DNA of 64,000 nucleotides, taken from NCBI RefSeq assembly GCF_963576615.1, contig NC_088711.1, positions 13,191,869 through 13,255,868 on the forward strand, read 5' to 3'. Positions 47,480 to 60,900 of this stretch are shown here, piece by piece. The position numbers and the translations under genes are program-made. The notes beneath the pieces were generated by a model. That model worked only from the letters and a program-made list of their open reading frames with translations, made no database searches and had not been told where the DNA came from. The stretch is from Watersipora subatra. Lineage: Eukaryota > Bryozoa > Gymnolaemata > Cheilostomatida > Watersiporidae. Every line of letters begins with the position of its first letter. The first letter of the stretch is position 1.

Positions 47480-48431
47480 CTTCAGTCTTGGCTACTTTTC
47501 ATAAACAGTTTTCTTGGCAACTCTGGGTGCTTCTTTTGTCTTCTGAGTTATTTGAATGGATTTATTGAATGTTAGTTCCACATATTTGACTTCAAAAAAA
47601 GATTTTAGTACTGCCTCATTGTTGACAGAACAAATGAATCTTGTTCTCAACGCTTCATCTAATGGATCTATGATGTCTGAGAAAGCACAAGTTGTAGCAT
47701 TTTGACGTATTCTTGCTGCAAGTTCTGGAATTGGCTCTCCTGATTTCCGCTGCATATCACTCCAATATCGGTAGCGTTCTCTTACAATAAATCGTGCTGA
47801 GTTGAATTGTTCTTTTAAAAAATTAACTATTTCCTCTATGCCTAAATTATTGATAGCTTTAGCTATCAATGATTTAAGCATTCATTATGCCAATCATTAT
47901 GTACCTAGCTGTGCTGATGTGGCTTAGTTGTTTATATAGTGCTGGGCGTTGATTGAGAAAAACTCCTGCCACCTTCTCAGGTGGAATTGAATTAGCTTCT
48001 ATGAAGGTGTTGAATCTGTCCGTGTAGGTTGTTAGTAACTCTGTTGTTAGATATTCATGAAATTTCGGTACAGATGCTGTCGACGTTTTCTTTCCCTTAG
48101 CTTTTTCCAGAGTTGGTTCTATTAATTTTCTATTTTCGTCCTACTGTTTTGGTCTAGCTTGCGCTTGTTCTTGTCTAGCTTGCTCTTGTTCTTGTCTAGC
48201 TTGCTCTTGTTCTTGTTTAGCTTGCTCTTGTTCTTGTTTAGCTTGCTCTTGTTCTTGTCTAGCTTGCTCTTGTTCTTGTCTAGCTTGCTCTTGTTCTTGT
48301 CTAGCTTGCTCTTGTTCTTGTCTAGCTTTCCCTTGTTCTTGTCTAATTCGCTCTTGTTCTTGTCTAGCTTGTTTAGCTTCTTCTTGCTGCGACTGGATCA
48401 GCTTAATCAGTTTGTCAATTGCCTCTGCCAT
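47480..48431 (-). pseudogene. Retrotransposon gag-like frame, broken
   Basis: Starts MAEAIDKLIKLIQSQQEEA. A heptad array of QARQEQE-type units follows, encoded by 21-bp repeats at 48150-48385 and predicted to form a coiled coil. A nonsense codon at about 48140 ends the first segment. A later frame to 47492 holds a capsid-like segment (YRYWSDMQRKSGEPIPELAA) typical of gypsy Gag. At least one more disruption lies near 47.9 kb. Confidence 0.7.
48150..48385 (-). repeat. 21-bp coding repeat in the gag-like frame
   Basis: About 11 units of CTTGTTCTTGTCTAGCTTGCT type encoding a seven-residue heptad QARQEQE. Confidence 0.9.
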
Positions 48432-48503
48432 TATCGGATGATATGGTGTAAACAAGTACTCCTGTCTTACCTGTAGGTTTTAGTCTTTGTCGCCAAAAAC
48501 TTC

Positions 48504-48775
48504 TGTTGTTTCTCAATAACTTGAAGTTTATAATGTGGTTATTTTAAAGGTTTGAAATAATGAGTCCTTTCAGTGTTTGAATAACAGTAGTAGTTTATTC
48601 GTAATTTGAGATTAGACTGATGAGTACAGAATATGATTTCATTTATATAGCGATTTGTTAGCTTTATAGCTAGAAAAAGCATAAATATCAAAAATATTTA
48701 ATGAATGATAAAAATATAGCCTTTAGCTTTTCAATAATAGAATAATTGATTTTTTTGCTTTCAAGTTACTCAACA
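48504..48775 (-). repeat. 5' LTR of the retrotransposon
   Basis: About 272 bases, TGTTGTTTCTCAATAAC to CTCAACA on the plus strand. It aligns along its length to 43064-43364 with scattered substitutions and small indels. Confidence 0.85.
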
Positions 48776-48959
48776 GCAGTCTTGATACTTCAAAGTACAT
48801 ACATGCAAATAAAAATGATTTACATTTATGATGGTACATTTACGAGCAAAACCTTTAGTCATTGCATTTGTGCTAAATGCAACGCGCAAAAGATAATATC
48901 AACTAGTTCAGCAGTGCAGAAAAAGAGTTGAGGTCTGAAGACATTGTGGAAAGTATTGG

Positions 48960-49740
48960 ATAATCACAAAATGTTCGTTCCATCAAAACATCGAAATCAG
49001 AACGCAGCTATCCTAGCAAACGATGCAAAGATTTTTGTTTTAAAACGTTAATTTTAGTTTCTGCAGTTAATAAAAGTATGGTTCGTTTATGTTACTTGTT
49101 CATGAATATATATTTGTAGCATTTGATAGATTATCATTATATAACTTATAAATTTGCAGATTTACAGCATATTATTTGATGGCATCATTGCGGTAATCTG
49201 ATTTTACAATTGATCGGCGCTCGTAACTCCTCTTCTATTGCACATAAAAAGCTAGTTTTGGCTGCAAATTGTAGCAAACATATCAATGAATGCAATGAGC
49301 TTTTATGCAACATTTGTAAAGATAGATATAGCAATATGTCTTCAAATTTAGAATAAAATCAAAATCGAAAGCTCCAAAAAATTTCAAAGCAGGACACAGG
49401 CTATAATATCATCGTAGGTTAATTACAAGCAATAGATATCAACTAGTAGAGATATTTCTCGGTTCCTCAATGCATATTTATTAAGAGATATTTGAAAAGT
49501 TGCAGGTAAGTTAGCAGATTTGTTGCATTGAAAAGGTTTGATAGTGCTCCGCCGGAAAGAGAGGGCAAAATATAGGTGACATTCGCTTTGCCCGTAAAAG
49601 GGCTAAATTTATCCCTGAGAAAAATACAATGCCACTCTCTATTTGAACGCCCCTCCAATTGACTGCCAATATAGAGGAAGGGTTGAAAAAAAGAGCGCCA
49701 TGGTATTTAATTAGAGGTTTTATGATATACTGGTACCTCT
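48960..49740. repeat. Dispersed repeat A, copy 1
   Basis: Matches 51090-51430 plus 52004-52410 almost end to end, without the MITE. Shared landmarks: GCACATAAAAAGCTAGTTTT, CACAGGCTATAATATCA, TTTGCCCGTAA. It ends in a degenerate TTTAATTAGAGGTTTTATGA terminus. Confidence 0.7.
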
Positions 49741-49784
49741 CAATAGCCGGTATTGCCACAAACATGAAAACGAGACATCGAAAT

Positions 49785-50330
49785 TAAATACATCAGTGAA
49801 GCACATGAGTGTACTTTGTCTGATCGAGCCGAGGGAGAGAGAGAGTGTAGAGGCAATTCCTACTCAAGGATGTCCAGGTGAATATTTTTTACTTTTACAA
49901 TTTTTAACGATTGACTCTTGCAATAACCAAAAATTGAAGATTAAAGTTGTGCCGTTACAGTTGCAATGTAATGGAACACTTGAAATAGCATAATTGAAAA
50001 TTACAAATCAAGAAAAATGAATCATGGATTTTGAAGTGACTTTTAAAAATTTCAAAAGAAGAACAAACACAATAGGTAATATTAATTCATAATAAAGCGT
50101 ACTTATCTAGCTTTAATCGTGATAAGGATACCATAGTTGAGCTAAATAAAATAAGAATGGCATAGTCTTGTGGTTAGGCGCGCATGTTTGCATAGTTGCA
50201 ATTGCCATCGTTGCGAGTTCAATTCCATTATGGTGGTGATTTTTCAATGCAAAATTCTATTTGCTTTAGCTGGACACAGTGATGACAAAAGACAAAAGAC
50301 AAAAATTGAAATTTATATATATAGATTAAA
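49785..50330 (+). mobile_element. Repeat B with a SINE-like 3' part
   Basis: The first 360 bases recur at 63643-64000 at high identity. Then a tRNA-like segment follows (CATAGTCTTGTGGTTAGGCG, box B-like GAGTTCAATTCC near 50215), then the core TTGCTTTAGCTGGACACAG and an ATATATATAGATTA tail. Either one composite element or two adjacent ones. Confidence 0.6.
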
Positions 50331-51089
50331 GCAGAACTCTACGGTGAGAAAAATTGGAATCAAATCCCATACCACAGCACAGCTTTCAGGAAAACATAAG
50401 CACAAGTCTAGGGATGGTTTAAGGTGGTTTAAGGTGGTTTGGTACAATTTTTTAATGTTCTGTAAGCCACAGCAATATCACATTTAGAATTGTATTAAGA
50501 CTGGTATTAGATGAATTTTTTATGCTGTTTCGACATTTTGATGTGCATTAGCAAAAACTAATGGCCATAAACATAAGTAAGGAATAGATGCTGTACGTAA
50601 TAAGAAGAGGAGTGAACCAACCTTAAACTTCATATATAAATATTCAACCTACTGTATAAATGGGTAGTAAGAACTTGGTATTTGACAGAGTTAACGCAAA
50701 ATCATACCCAAGAACAGACATTCTAAATGACTGTATAGGTTTGTACTGCTTGTGGTGAAATGTTTGCTATCAAGATTAAGAATTTTGATAACATTGTTTT
50801 ATCATTTGTTTAATTTAATATTTACTCGATCAGTCTGCAGATGCGAGATTAGCCATATAAAATGAGATAAAGTGAGCGAGTTGTCAAGTTCAGAACATCT
50901 AAGCTCTGATTTCAAAATACACAATGATCTCCAAATGTTTTGAATTTCCTACTCCATTAGAATTAACTATCAAAAAAACCAGCACTACTGTTCATCGATG
51001 GCAAATGCATCATGTTAGAACGCTTATATCCAAATTCGCTTTACTACCCGGCACTGCCTGGATAAATTTTGCTATTGGACAACTAAAAG

Positions 51090-52410
51090 ATGTTCATTTC
51101 GTTGAAAGCAACAATCAGAACGCAGCTATGCGGGCAAACGATGGAAATATTTGTTTTAAAAGCGATAATTTTTGTTTCTGCATGTAATATAAGTATGGTT
51201 TGTTTATGTCGCTTGTTCATGAAAATATATTTTTATCATTTGATAGATTATCATTATAAAACTTATAAATATGCAGATTTATAGCATGTTATTTAATAAC
51301 ATCCTTACGGCTATCTTAACACGGCTTACAATGCATCGATGCTCATAACCCCACTTCTATTGCACATAAAAAGCTAGTTTTGGCTGCAAACTGTAGCAAA
51401 CATATAAATGAGTTTTTATGCAATATTGTCAAATATACCCTACAGGATGAAATTAGTCGCGGAATTAAATTTCGCGAAAATTGTCTGTTCATGCATATTC
51501 GCGGACTAAATTATTCGTGGATGAACACATTCTCGAATAAATTAATCCGTGAAAGCAGCTAGTAATAGAGGAAAACCTTCACGTGTGTATACCACGTATC
51601 CAGGTTTCTATTTAGCTGAAAAATTTATGTCGATCATGCTAAACTATAAATTTTTGGCTGCATCTATAGGTTTTCCTAAATGTTCATCAATTTAGAGGCC
51701 TTCAGTGAACCAAAAACTTGTGGTAAGTTATGAGTTTTTTCAACGTAAAAAATTGCAGAAGAGATTTTTCTCATGACGATGCTGTGCCGATTTCCGAATA
51801 ACTTGTGACAACCTTGAAAAACTTTGTAAAGAAGTGTGATGCGTTGGCAATGGGCTTAACTCAAAGCCCCGACAATGATTTTAAAGGGGTTTGGAACTCC
51901 GCCACGTTTACTAACTCAGCCTAGCGGCTAGTTTTTAATCTGTGGTAGTAGTTATTCTCCCCTGTGTTAAAAAATGAAACTAATTATTCACGGATTTTAA
52001 TAGTAACATGTCTTCAAATTTAGAATGAAATAAAAATTGAAAACGCCAACAAATTGCAAAGAAAGACACAGGCTATAATATCACCGCAGGTAAATTGCAA
52101 GTAATAGATATCAAATGGTAGAGATATTTCTCGATGCATATGTAAGAGATCTTTGACAAGTTGGAGGTAAGTTAGCAGATTTATTGTATTCAAAAGGTTT
52201 AATAACGCTCTACAGAAAAAAGTGATCAAAATATAGGCAACATTTGCTTTGCCCGTAATAGGGCTAAATTTATTTTCCGAAAATTCTGACGAGCCGATTG
52301 AAAAATACACCGCCAGCCTCTATTTGAACACCGCCTTTAATTGACCGCCACTGTAGAGTAAGGGTTGAAAATAAAGTGCAACGGGGTTCAATTAGAGGTT
52401 TCACGGTATA
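51090..52410. repeat. Dispersed repeat A, copy 2, interrupted by a MITE
   Basis: Its two halves match 48960-49740. The right terminus TTCAATTAGAGGTTTCACGG is the inverse of the block starting at 42742, suggesting a DNA transposon with TACCGTGAAACCTC-type ends. Confidence 0.7.
51438..52003. mobile_element. Second copy of the CCCTACAGGATG MITE, reversed
   Basis: Runs opposite to 28165-28789 and aligns through the shared middle (GCCGCTAGG/CCTAGCGGC block, ACTTGTGACAACCTTG). Its far end lacks the terminal inverted repeat. It is inserted in another repeat whose halves lie on both sides (51090-51437, 52004-52410). Confidence 0.7.
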
Positions 52411-54847
52411 TAAAATCAAGTGTTTTTTGTCTGTCGTCATTCATATGTCCAGTTAATAGCGATTGGTTAAAATACACATGCTTGCAAACCAGTGTGCCGT
52501 GAGAAATCATGATTTGTAATGATTATATGGACAATTATTCCACAATGTGGCTGCATGATTTAGTGGTAGTGCTCTTGGCTTCACATTCACGATCTAAATG
52601 TGTGAGTTCAATTCCTGGAAAGAGAAATTTTTTTCCTAACCATCTTAGCTGGCTTCCAACAGACACAGCTTTTATTGTAGTAAAGATTAAACTATTAGCT
52701 TATATTACTAGCTTAAGTTACTCAAAGTCATTGGGTAAAGAAACTTATATAATGACAACTACATTACCTGCCACTGTTTACCTATAAGCTATTTAAATCT
52801 TTAAAAAATGTACAGCATAAGAATTACGAAATGTTTTTCAACAATCTGTTTTAGCTTCGAGCTAAACCATCTGTTTTAGCCTCGAGCTTTTGAATACTTG
52901 AATTATGCATTGGTCAGACACCGAGAAATTAACAAATACCTTCAATTAAAAGTTAAAATGGTAAATGTTGTGTGTTGGTTGATTAAAAATAAATTTACTA
53001 TGCAAAACCTTTTTATTACCTATGCAACGTTGGGCATTCTACTAGTATATCATATTGGCCAGTTACATTCATGCCAATTGCAGATTGGCTAGAAGATAGT
53101 TATCAACAAGTTTGCTAAGATTATGTTGTTATAATTTTGAGAGTTATAGCAACTAATACTAGCATTTTCTGCGTAACGTGTTTTATTACTCCAAGTACAA
53201 TATTTTAGTAACATGTACTTGTGCGTAAGCCATTAGCAAACACTTTGATTGTATTGCTTCCTATCAATTAATTACCTTATTCGTTGATTAGCCTATCACT
53301 ATTTTGTGTATTGCCTTTATCTATTTATGTAGGCTATTCCGCCATATTACGTCTCTTTGTACCACGGTTGTGTGTTATGTCATCATATTATGTCTATTTG
53401 TTTCGTCATCTATTTGTTATTATACCTGTGCATGATTTTACTGGCAGCCACTACAAATGCGCCTTGGAGAACGGTTGTTATTAACAACCAGCACAGAAGC
53501 CTAAGACAGTTTTGACTCATAACAATTAAGTCTGTTAAAAATTCGCTATACACCAAATAGGGGAAAATTGTTTAATAAAGCCGTTCCATACTCAGTTAGT
53601 AAAAACTACATCACAAAACTGGTAAATGTGAATGGCACCGAATTCAAACTTGCAATCAAATATGAAAAACAACTAAATAAACTATGTACAAAACTTTGAG
53701 CTACATACTTAAAAAAGTCTTCCAGCGTTTTGCTGGCAGCTCCGACTGGCGGCTCCTCCATAGCGAAATTATTGGAACGGTACAGCGTATGAAGAAATCT
53801 ACGTCTGATAAAGGTTGTAAAAGCACAAATAATGAAGCACAGTTAATTGATTGCAAAATTACTATAATATTGTGAAATAATAAGACATTGACGCCATAAA
53901 TATTAATGGGTACAACAAAACCATGCATGGCTAGTGCTCATCTATGTAATTTAGTTCGTCAGAACGAAACATTTCAGCGGTTTTTCTGTTACATTTGAAA
54001 TAACTTACGACTTCATCAATCAGACGAATTATTTCCTATTAACTACAATATTTGTTGCCTTTCGATCATAGAACTGGGTACATGTAGTTTGGTAATATCC
54101 AGAAGACGATCCAATGAGTTGGTTGTTAATTAATAGAAAACCAATTTAGTGGAATCATTAATGCAAGGGCAAGGCATAGTTGAACGAATAGACCAACCAA
54201 TAGTTGTGAAATGGCACGCCGTCGCTGAACTAAAGAACTGTGCTAAGTACGGACAGACAACTTCTATGAACGAAAAAACCTTATGAATCTCTGTAGGACC
54301 TCGGTAGAATTGTGGTATAAGAATGTGTCCTCTATAAAATAACGATGTATTGATAAAAGTCTAGCAAATATTCTTGTAAAACATTTTATATTTTAATAAT
54401 TTAATCACCACTAAAGGTTGGTGGCTGAAGGTGTTTATACAATAACATCGTCCTAACAACTGTTTCAAGTTTTGGATACCAAATTAGATGTGACTAGACG
54501 TGAATCATGAATTTAGGCTTCAATGTTATAAATACGCCTTTTGTGATGTACCAATAGGAAGAATTCATCAAACATGATGTAACACGTAATGCTTTCACTT
54601 CAGTCTTCTCTGTTCTTGTAACCTAATTGTTTACAAAGCAAACAAACTCATTACACGACAAAATATTGTCCAGGACCAAACAAAAGAGTTCTCTATAGAA
54701 ATTAGAGCTACAGCAGATTTTCGAAGAACTTTATACTGGTCGTGTTTTGGAAAAACAATTCAATCAGTTGTTACAAATCATACAAAAAAGCTATTTTTTA
54801 GCTTATAATGAAATAATGTATTCATAGTTCTGTTGGGAGATAAAATA
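52411..54847. other. Intergenic, SINE debris and no gene
   Basis: Frames at 52509, 52898, 53284 and 53684 show no family signature. Apart from the SINE-related block, nothing is recognised. Confidence 0.5.
52440..53060. repeat. Scrambled SINE-related block
   Basis: Holds a plus-strand tRNA-like piece (GCATGATTTAGTGGTAGTGC, box B-like GAGTTCAATTCC at about 52610). It also holds reversed pieces of the family's core (TGTCCAGTTAATAGCG) and head (TTATTACCTATGCAACGTTG at 53016). Probably two oppositely oriented copies joined. Confidence 0.5.
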
Positions 54848-54853
54848 TTTATT
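54848..54853 (-). terminator. Candidate poly(A) signal of PSMD12
   Basis: AATAAA on the minus strand, about 65 bases beyond the PSMD12 stop codon. Its position and sequence fit a cleavage/polyadenylation hexamer. Confidence 0.6.
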
Positions 54854-54917
54854 GACATTAAAGACGTTTAAACACAATAACTGTTTACACACACATAGAG
54901 ATAACGGTAAACTAAAG

Positions 54918-57900
54918 TCATCTTTGCAACTTGTTCACCATTTCCTCTTTTGTGATCAAATGTGTCGACTTCTTAACTAGATTCATGAGTTCTTGAATGT
55001 TCCGAGACCAGTCATCCAATATATCATTGGGATTTTTGCTACTAGCAAATTGAATGATGCCACTGAGCCTGTTTATCTTTGCCGAGACTGTCTTCTTCAC
55101 AACAAGCTTTGACAAAAACTCTTCTGTTTCCTACAAGAAACAAGGTACTGTACTTAAAAGCGAATGTACTAATTCTTTACTAGTACAATAGCCTTAATGA
55201 CTAATTTTCTTAGTAGTTTATCTTACTGTAAAAACTGTACCTCACTTTTATCGGATCATCAGAATACAGACCTATATAAACTTTGAATATAAAGAATACA
55301 CAGAAGAGAGTGAGGGTTCATGACGGTTTCTACGCAATGCTATAAACTAGTTCCCAGAGTATGGGAGAGGAGAAAATGACAAATAATTGAGCAACGGCTT
55401 GCTGTGATGACCTGACTGCCATACATACGCATGTACAATTTTTATGCTCCCAGAAGTTAACAATACATCTCTGACGGAAAAAAATAGTCAAGCTTTTTTA
55501 GCAAATGAATTTAAGGTCTACATAGATTTGTTGAGAGTAAGCAAGTTTACGATATTTACCATTCAAGTTTACGTTTTCCCACCTATGAGCTCCATCATTT
55601 TACAATGTCACAAGCATCATCAATACGAGTAAAAAGAAATTAGGCATAGGCTATATGCTACATACTCAAATAAGATGGAGTGACGAATTTTATGATCCTT
55701 ATCAACGTCAGACCAATCTGATTGCTGACAGAAGCTGTAAAACTCTGAATACAACATTTACCTTCCGTAATTAGCAACCTACGTTTTATAAATAGAGAAA
55801 AAAACCTTCTATAAATGGTAAAATATAATTGGATCCTTCAAAAACTATTAAAGGTTGACTTGCAACAAAAGTCACATTACAGTTATTTGGTATCAAAAGA
55901 TTCACCATGTCTTACTCTGTTGTGTTGTAGGTGCCACATGTATGGAAATATGATTACAAGCTCTTGAAAGCTTAAAAACGAAAAGCCGCCGTAGATTGAA
56001 ATCTCTCTATTTCTCTGACGTAGTCATGAAATTTGGTTATCGTCTTGTCACGTGATATTCTCCCGTGAATTGAGAGGCCAATAAAAAGCTCAATATAAAA
56101 CTTATGGTAGCACTAGTTTATGACAAACACTTCGGGTTTTACCGAAGACCCCGTATCAAATATAGATGCTCGCTACTTTACAGTTTTGTTTCAGTTTAGT
56201 CTAATCGGCAAGTCGTAATCTGATCATGTGACCTAATACTTCGCAAATAATTTCTGCAGCACTTTTCGATTATCACAAATGACCAACAGGCTCGTCATGA
56301 TTATCAGACAATGATATGTACTCCTTGAAGCTAAGGCTAAAAAATTAAACGAATTTTTACGGTAAGTTATAAGATATCACTGCTAAAAGTGACAGCATTC
56401 AAATGACGATAAAACAGACGCGTAAGAACAATAGACATGGTTTTATTGAATGCGTGAAGTATATTTGTGAAATATTTTGACGAATAAGGTTGTATGAAAG
56501 TGTAAACAGAAACCACCTAACACAGCTACGTCACATTTGAGCCGTTTTGGAAAGAGAATCCAAACTACGGCGGTCTCGTGTGGCTGCGATTAACTGTTCG
56601 TTTTTGAGCTTTTAAGAGCTTGTAATCACATTCCCACATATTTTGCACCTACAACACAACAGAGTAAGACATGGTGAATCTTTTCATATCAAATAACTGC
56701 TGTAATGTGAATTTTGTTGCATGTCAACCTTTAAACGACTAAAAGAATGGCATTAAAATCTCCCACCAAAGGATTCATCAGAAAATATACTAGCTAGTCA
56801 ATGATTTTCCAGTTACTAAACTCAAAATATATTTATATAGGTTGACCGATTCAAGTCCTTAATATGCTCAAAATAAGTCAATAGAAGTATTTTGAATTTT
56901 CGAAAAACTTGATTTGCATCATTAACTGAAATGCCATTCTAATTAATTACTCTCCTATGGCTTATCCAATGATGCTAGGATATTGCTAGGTCAGTTTTGA
57001 TTAATTAGCGCCGTAAGTAATTAGCTCTGTAAGTAATTAGCACCGTAAGTAATTAGCTCTGTAAGTAATTAGCACCGTAAGTAATTAGCACCGTAAGTAA
57101 TTAGCACTGTCAGACACATCAATGAGAGTTTCTATTCTCATCACTGCTTAAATTATTCTAAAGAGCAGACTGTCACTTTATAAGAATAAATTTTTAAAAA
57201 AATCGTAAGACAATCCTGAATTAAGAGACAAAGTCACACCTAAACATGAGAAGAGAAGCACACAGGAAGCTTATAACGGCTAAGCCAATGAATGAATGAT
57301 GACCTAGAAAGAAACACAAGGGAGGGTGGTAGAATAGAGTAGGAAAAAGAGTGTCAAGTTGTTGTTAGAAATACTGTTTGAACCAATGTGTCGCTACTCA
57401 CATCTGAGGTAAGATCGAGCAGCTCCGCCATTCTTACAATCGTTACTCGTGTGTAATATTTAGCCATAACACGGATATTCTAGAAAAGAAAAAAACATGA
57501 CACTTCTTGGGCTATTATGCTGGTTTGGTAAGAACTATGGCATTATGACACTATGATAATACAACAGTACCAATCCTACAGTAGTGTTGTTGAACTAGCA
57601 TGAAGGCTGAGAGCTCATCTCACTTAAGCACTCACGTGTTCAACAACCCTATGCTTGAGATCAGTCCATCTGCCATCTCCGAGGGTCGTGCCAGGAATGA
57701 ACATAGGAGTGCATGGATCATCCTTGAGGCCAGAGCGGAGGAGTGTTTCATATGTTGTGCAGAGGTGCTGCCACCTCATAAGCTCAGTTGTAGTGAATAG
57801 TTTCAGAAGATCTCTACAAGCAGCGTGTCAAGTGACTATCTCCACATATCCTTAAATACAACTGCTTAACCCTTTGAATCCTTGTCGTTTTTATCAATGC

Positions 57901-60900
57901 GTGTCATTAACTTTGGGCAATCTGTTCAACAATCTGATATTTTAAAACTTTTATTAAATTTATTTAAATGTGTTCACAATACAATGATATTTGGTAAAAT
58001 ACTAGTAAAAAAAGTCGGGCAACCCGCAGCAAATGTCATCAAACAGAAAAAAAACAGTATTTCACCATTATTCGGGCTAAAACTATAAAAGCTTGCATGA
58101 TTTTAAAAAACTTGTAAAACATTTACAGTAGCATCATATCCATTTAGCACTTGTTCATCATCATTTCATGACTCAAAATATACTGGAAAATTATAGTTAG
58201 TATCATAAAATTCTTTATTTGCATCACAATCATTTAGGACCTACCAACGAACGAGTCGTATCGATTTTTTCGCGATATCGTTCTAATAATATTTGTTATC
58301 AAAACGAAGGAAGTGACTAAAGATATTTGAAAAGTGTTATAAATGGAAGTGAAATTTGTGGTCTAACATCCTGTGCAAGAATTTGATTGGTTTACAAAGC
58401 CATATGAATGCCGGAATTCTTACAGTTATTCTTAGGTTACTAAAATACAGTCAACTAACAGCAATGTAAGCTATACATTCTAAAGAAACAAAGCCAAGCA
58501 GTTACCTGTATAAAGGAATATCTTCCAATGATTTTTCTTCTTTGATACGATGTATGAGGTCTGCCTGTTCATTATCGTATGGAGCCAAGATAATGCAGAG
58601 TACCACACACTTCAACGCCTAGCAAATTAATATCAATGGGATTACATTTACATATATACTTAATTTCCAACTGTATCCATATACCCGGTATACTACGTTA
58701 ATTTGTTGAATTGAGTTAGTGTGAATTGATGCGAACAACAAAAATGCAAGAACTCGGATGTGAAAATCTTATACCATTTTTTTATCAGCGTCATTATCCT
58801 GCACAATCTTTGTTTGATAGATGGCTCTAAAATGCTTGCACATCTCAAGGTATTGTCCCTCCTGCTCATTCAACTCAATCATTTGCCTGTAGTACTTGAG
58901 TTTCAGCTCCTGTAAGTAGATGGTAAAGAGGGACCAACTAAACCTCCCCACAGAACACCAAAGAGAAAAATGATGAGAGGTGTATAGATAATAGAAGCTT
59001 ACAAACCCACAAGCTGATACATACACACAAGAGATACTTTTTATGTGTAAAATGTTTTTCATCAAATAGCCTACATAGGCAATTGTGCAACAGAAAGAAT
59101 ATTTTCAAATAAATCACCCAAAGTACAAACAACCACAACATGAACAGTCTGCCATCTGACACCATACGTGTTCTGATTATTCTAACAGCACCATCTGTAT
59201 GTCTGTCTGAGTAAATTAGTATCCAACTTACGTCAACATCGCTGCTTGTGGTAAAGAAGCGAGTGTTGATTTTCTTGCTGATTATCGAGGTCCTGATGTA
59301 GTCCTTTTTAGCAAGGCAGAGTCTCATCTGCTCCAGTATGAACTCTACTTTTTCTTTTTTCTCCATCGAGCCAAATGTTTCGACCTGGAAATAACGCAGC
59401 GCATAACTTATTGTTACAAACATTGATTTTCCAAGGGCAATAAACCATGTGTAAACACATAATATGGTTGTCCGACATTACTTGTAGCTCTTGAAGGACA
59501 TTGGCTGCCTCTTTTATGTTCCCTTGCTCCTCTCTGATACTAGCTAGAATTCTAGTCAACCTGGCTCGCTCAATCTCAACGTATATCTACAATATGAAGG
59601 CAAAATACCACATTGGCACTTGCTGAAGGTTGAATCAGAGAAAATAAAAGATACAATTACTTACTGCAATATTAACAGTACATGGAAAATGAACATTGCA
59701 TTCCCTATAAACGACCAAAGGTTAAAGCCAGAAGCAATAAAAACTACAGTGGGGCTTCCCCAATCTGAAAATATTTGTATTAAAAATCAAATGACAATAT
59801 GGACATTAAAAACGCTGCCCGCCAACATTTTGTAGCTTTCAAACAAGACCTTTTAGAGTAAAAAGTAAGAACTTCATCTGAAAGAGAACTTCTGAGGCTG
59901 CTAAACATACCAATACCAAGCGCTATTGACACATAACCATTATAGCGTAGTTAAATATGTATTATTATTAATAATATAATTAATGTATTTAGAACACAGA
60001 TTTTTGAAAGTTAGTTTGTTTTCTGACGAGCTATAAGCAGGTGTAGCATCTATATATATCAACCTCAGCATTTGTAGGTCCAGTTAAAGCAATAAAGTTT
60101 TAAGTACGAATAATTCGCTTCGCAGTGGATTTGAACTTGGAACCTCCAGATCTGCAGGCAGACATTCTATCCACCATGCTACATGCCCTAGCCATACTAT
60201 GGAATAATTGTGCACATACTTATGCAGCACATACTTATACTAGCATAACTAACATGCAATGTCATGACACGTTGTAACATCGTCATGGCTTCATGCTTTT
60301 ATTATAGTAAAAACTTACAATAGCTTGAGTTACTAGCTTAAGTTACTTAAATTCATTGAATAATTATTTTATTACCCGTGCAACGCTAGGCATTTAGCTA
60401 GTGTAATCCTTGATAAAAGTGTACTGCTCTATAATATTGTACATCTTATTCAATAAAATGCGAAAATGATGTAAGCATTTACACATTCATCTGTAGATAC
60501 ATATTTTAGAGCATTGAATAACGATTCAAAACAAGACAGTAATGATTTAAAGTTTTGAACAAAAGATGTTCCACAACTGAATTTTTATGAGGAACAAGTC
60601 ATACTGCTGTCTAATGAAAATTGAGCAAAACCCTTTTTTGAGATGCTTTCAAATATAAATGTAGTATAATGCATGGAAATGGGACAGCTTGAAAATTTAT
60701 ACAACCAGTAACCATATAAAAAAGTACAAGAATTAAAGCTTAATTGTAAACTAATAAATTGTAAAAGAATATTTTTAAGAAAATTACTAATTGCAAGAGT
60801 AAAAATGCCTGAGGTGCTCATTACATACTAGCAAATAGCAAAGCTTAGACTTAAGTGGTTGGTTCAAAAATAACTTTTGAATATAATCCTGTAAACTTGT

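Larger units (their letters stand above)
43064..48775 (-). mobile_element. Ty3/gypsy-type LTR retrotransposon, decayed
   Basis: Two similar LTRs (TGTT...AACA) bound about 5.7 kb and are flanked by near-identical 5-bp repeats (GCGGT at 43059, GCAGT at 48776). Read on the minus strand, the internal order is gag, CCHC knuckle, protease remnant, reverse transcriptase, RNase H-like region, integrase: the Ty3/gypsy order. A TGGCGAC stretch just inside the right LTR may be the primer-binding site. Frames carry several stops and shifts, and the integrase is split by an inserted MITE, so this copy cannot make its proteins. Confidence 0.9.

Noticed and set aside
50155-50235. Functional tRNA gene
   Set aside because: Box A and box B are present, but the folding arms are degraded and a SINE core and tail follow.
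48746-54000. Numerous short frames as genes
   Set aside because: They fall in repeat copies or lack splice sites, family signatures and coding composition.
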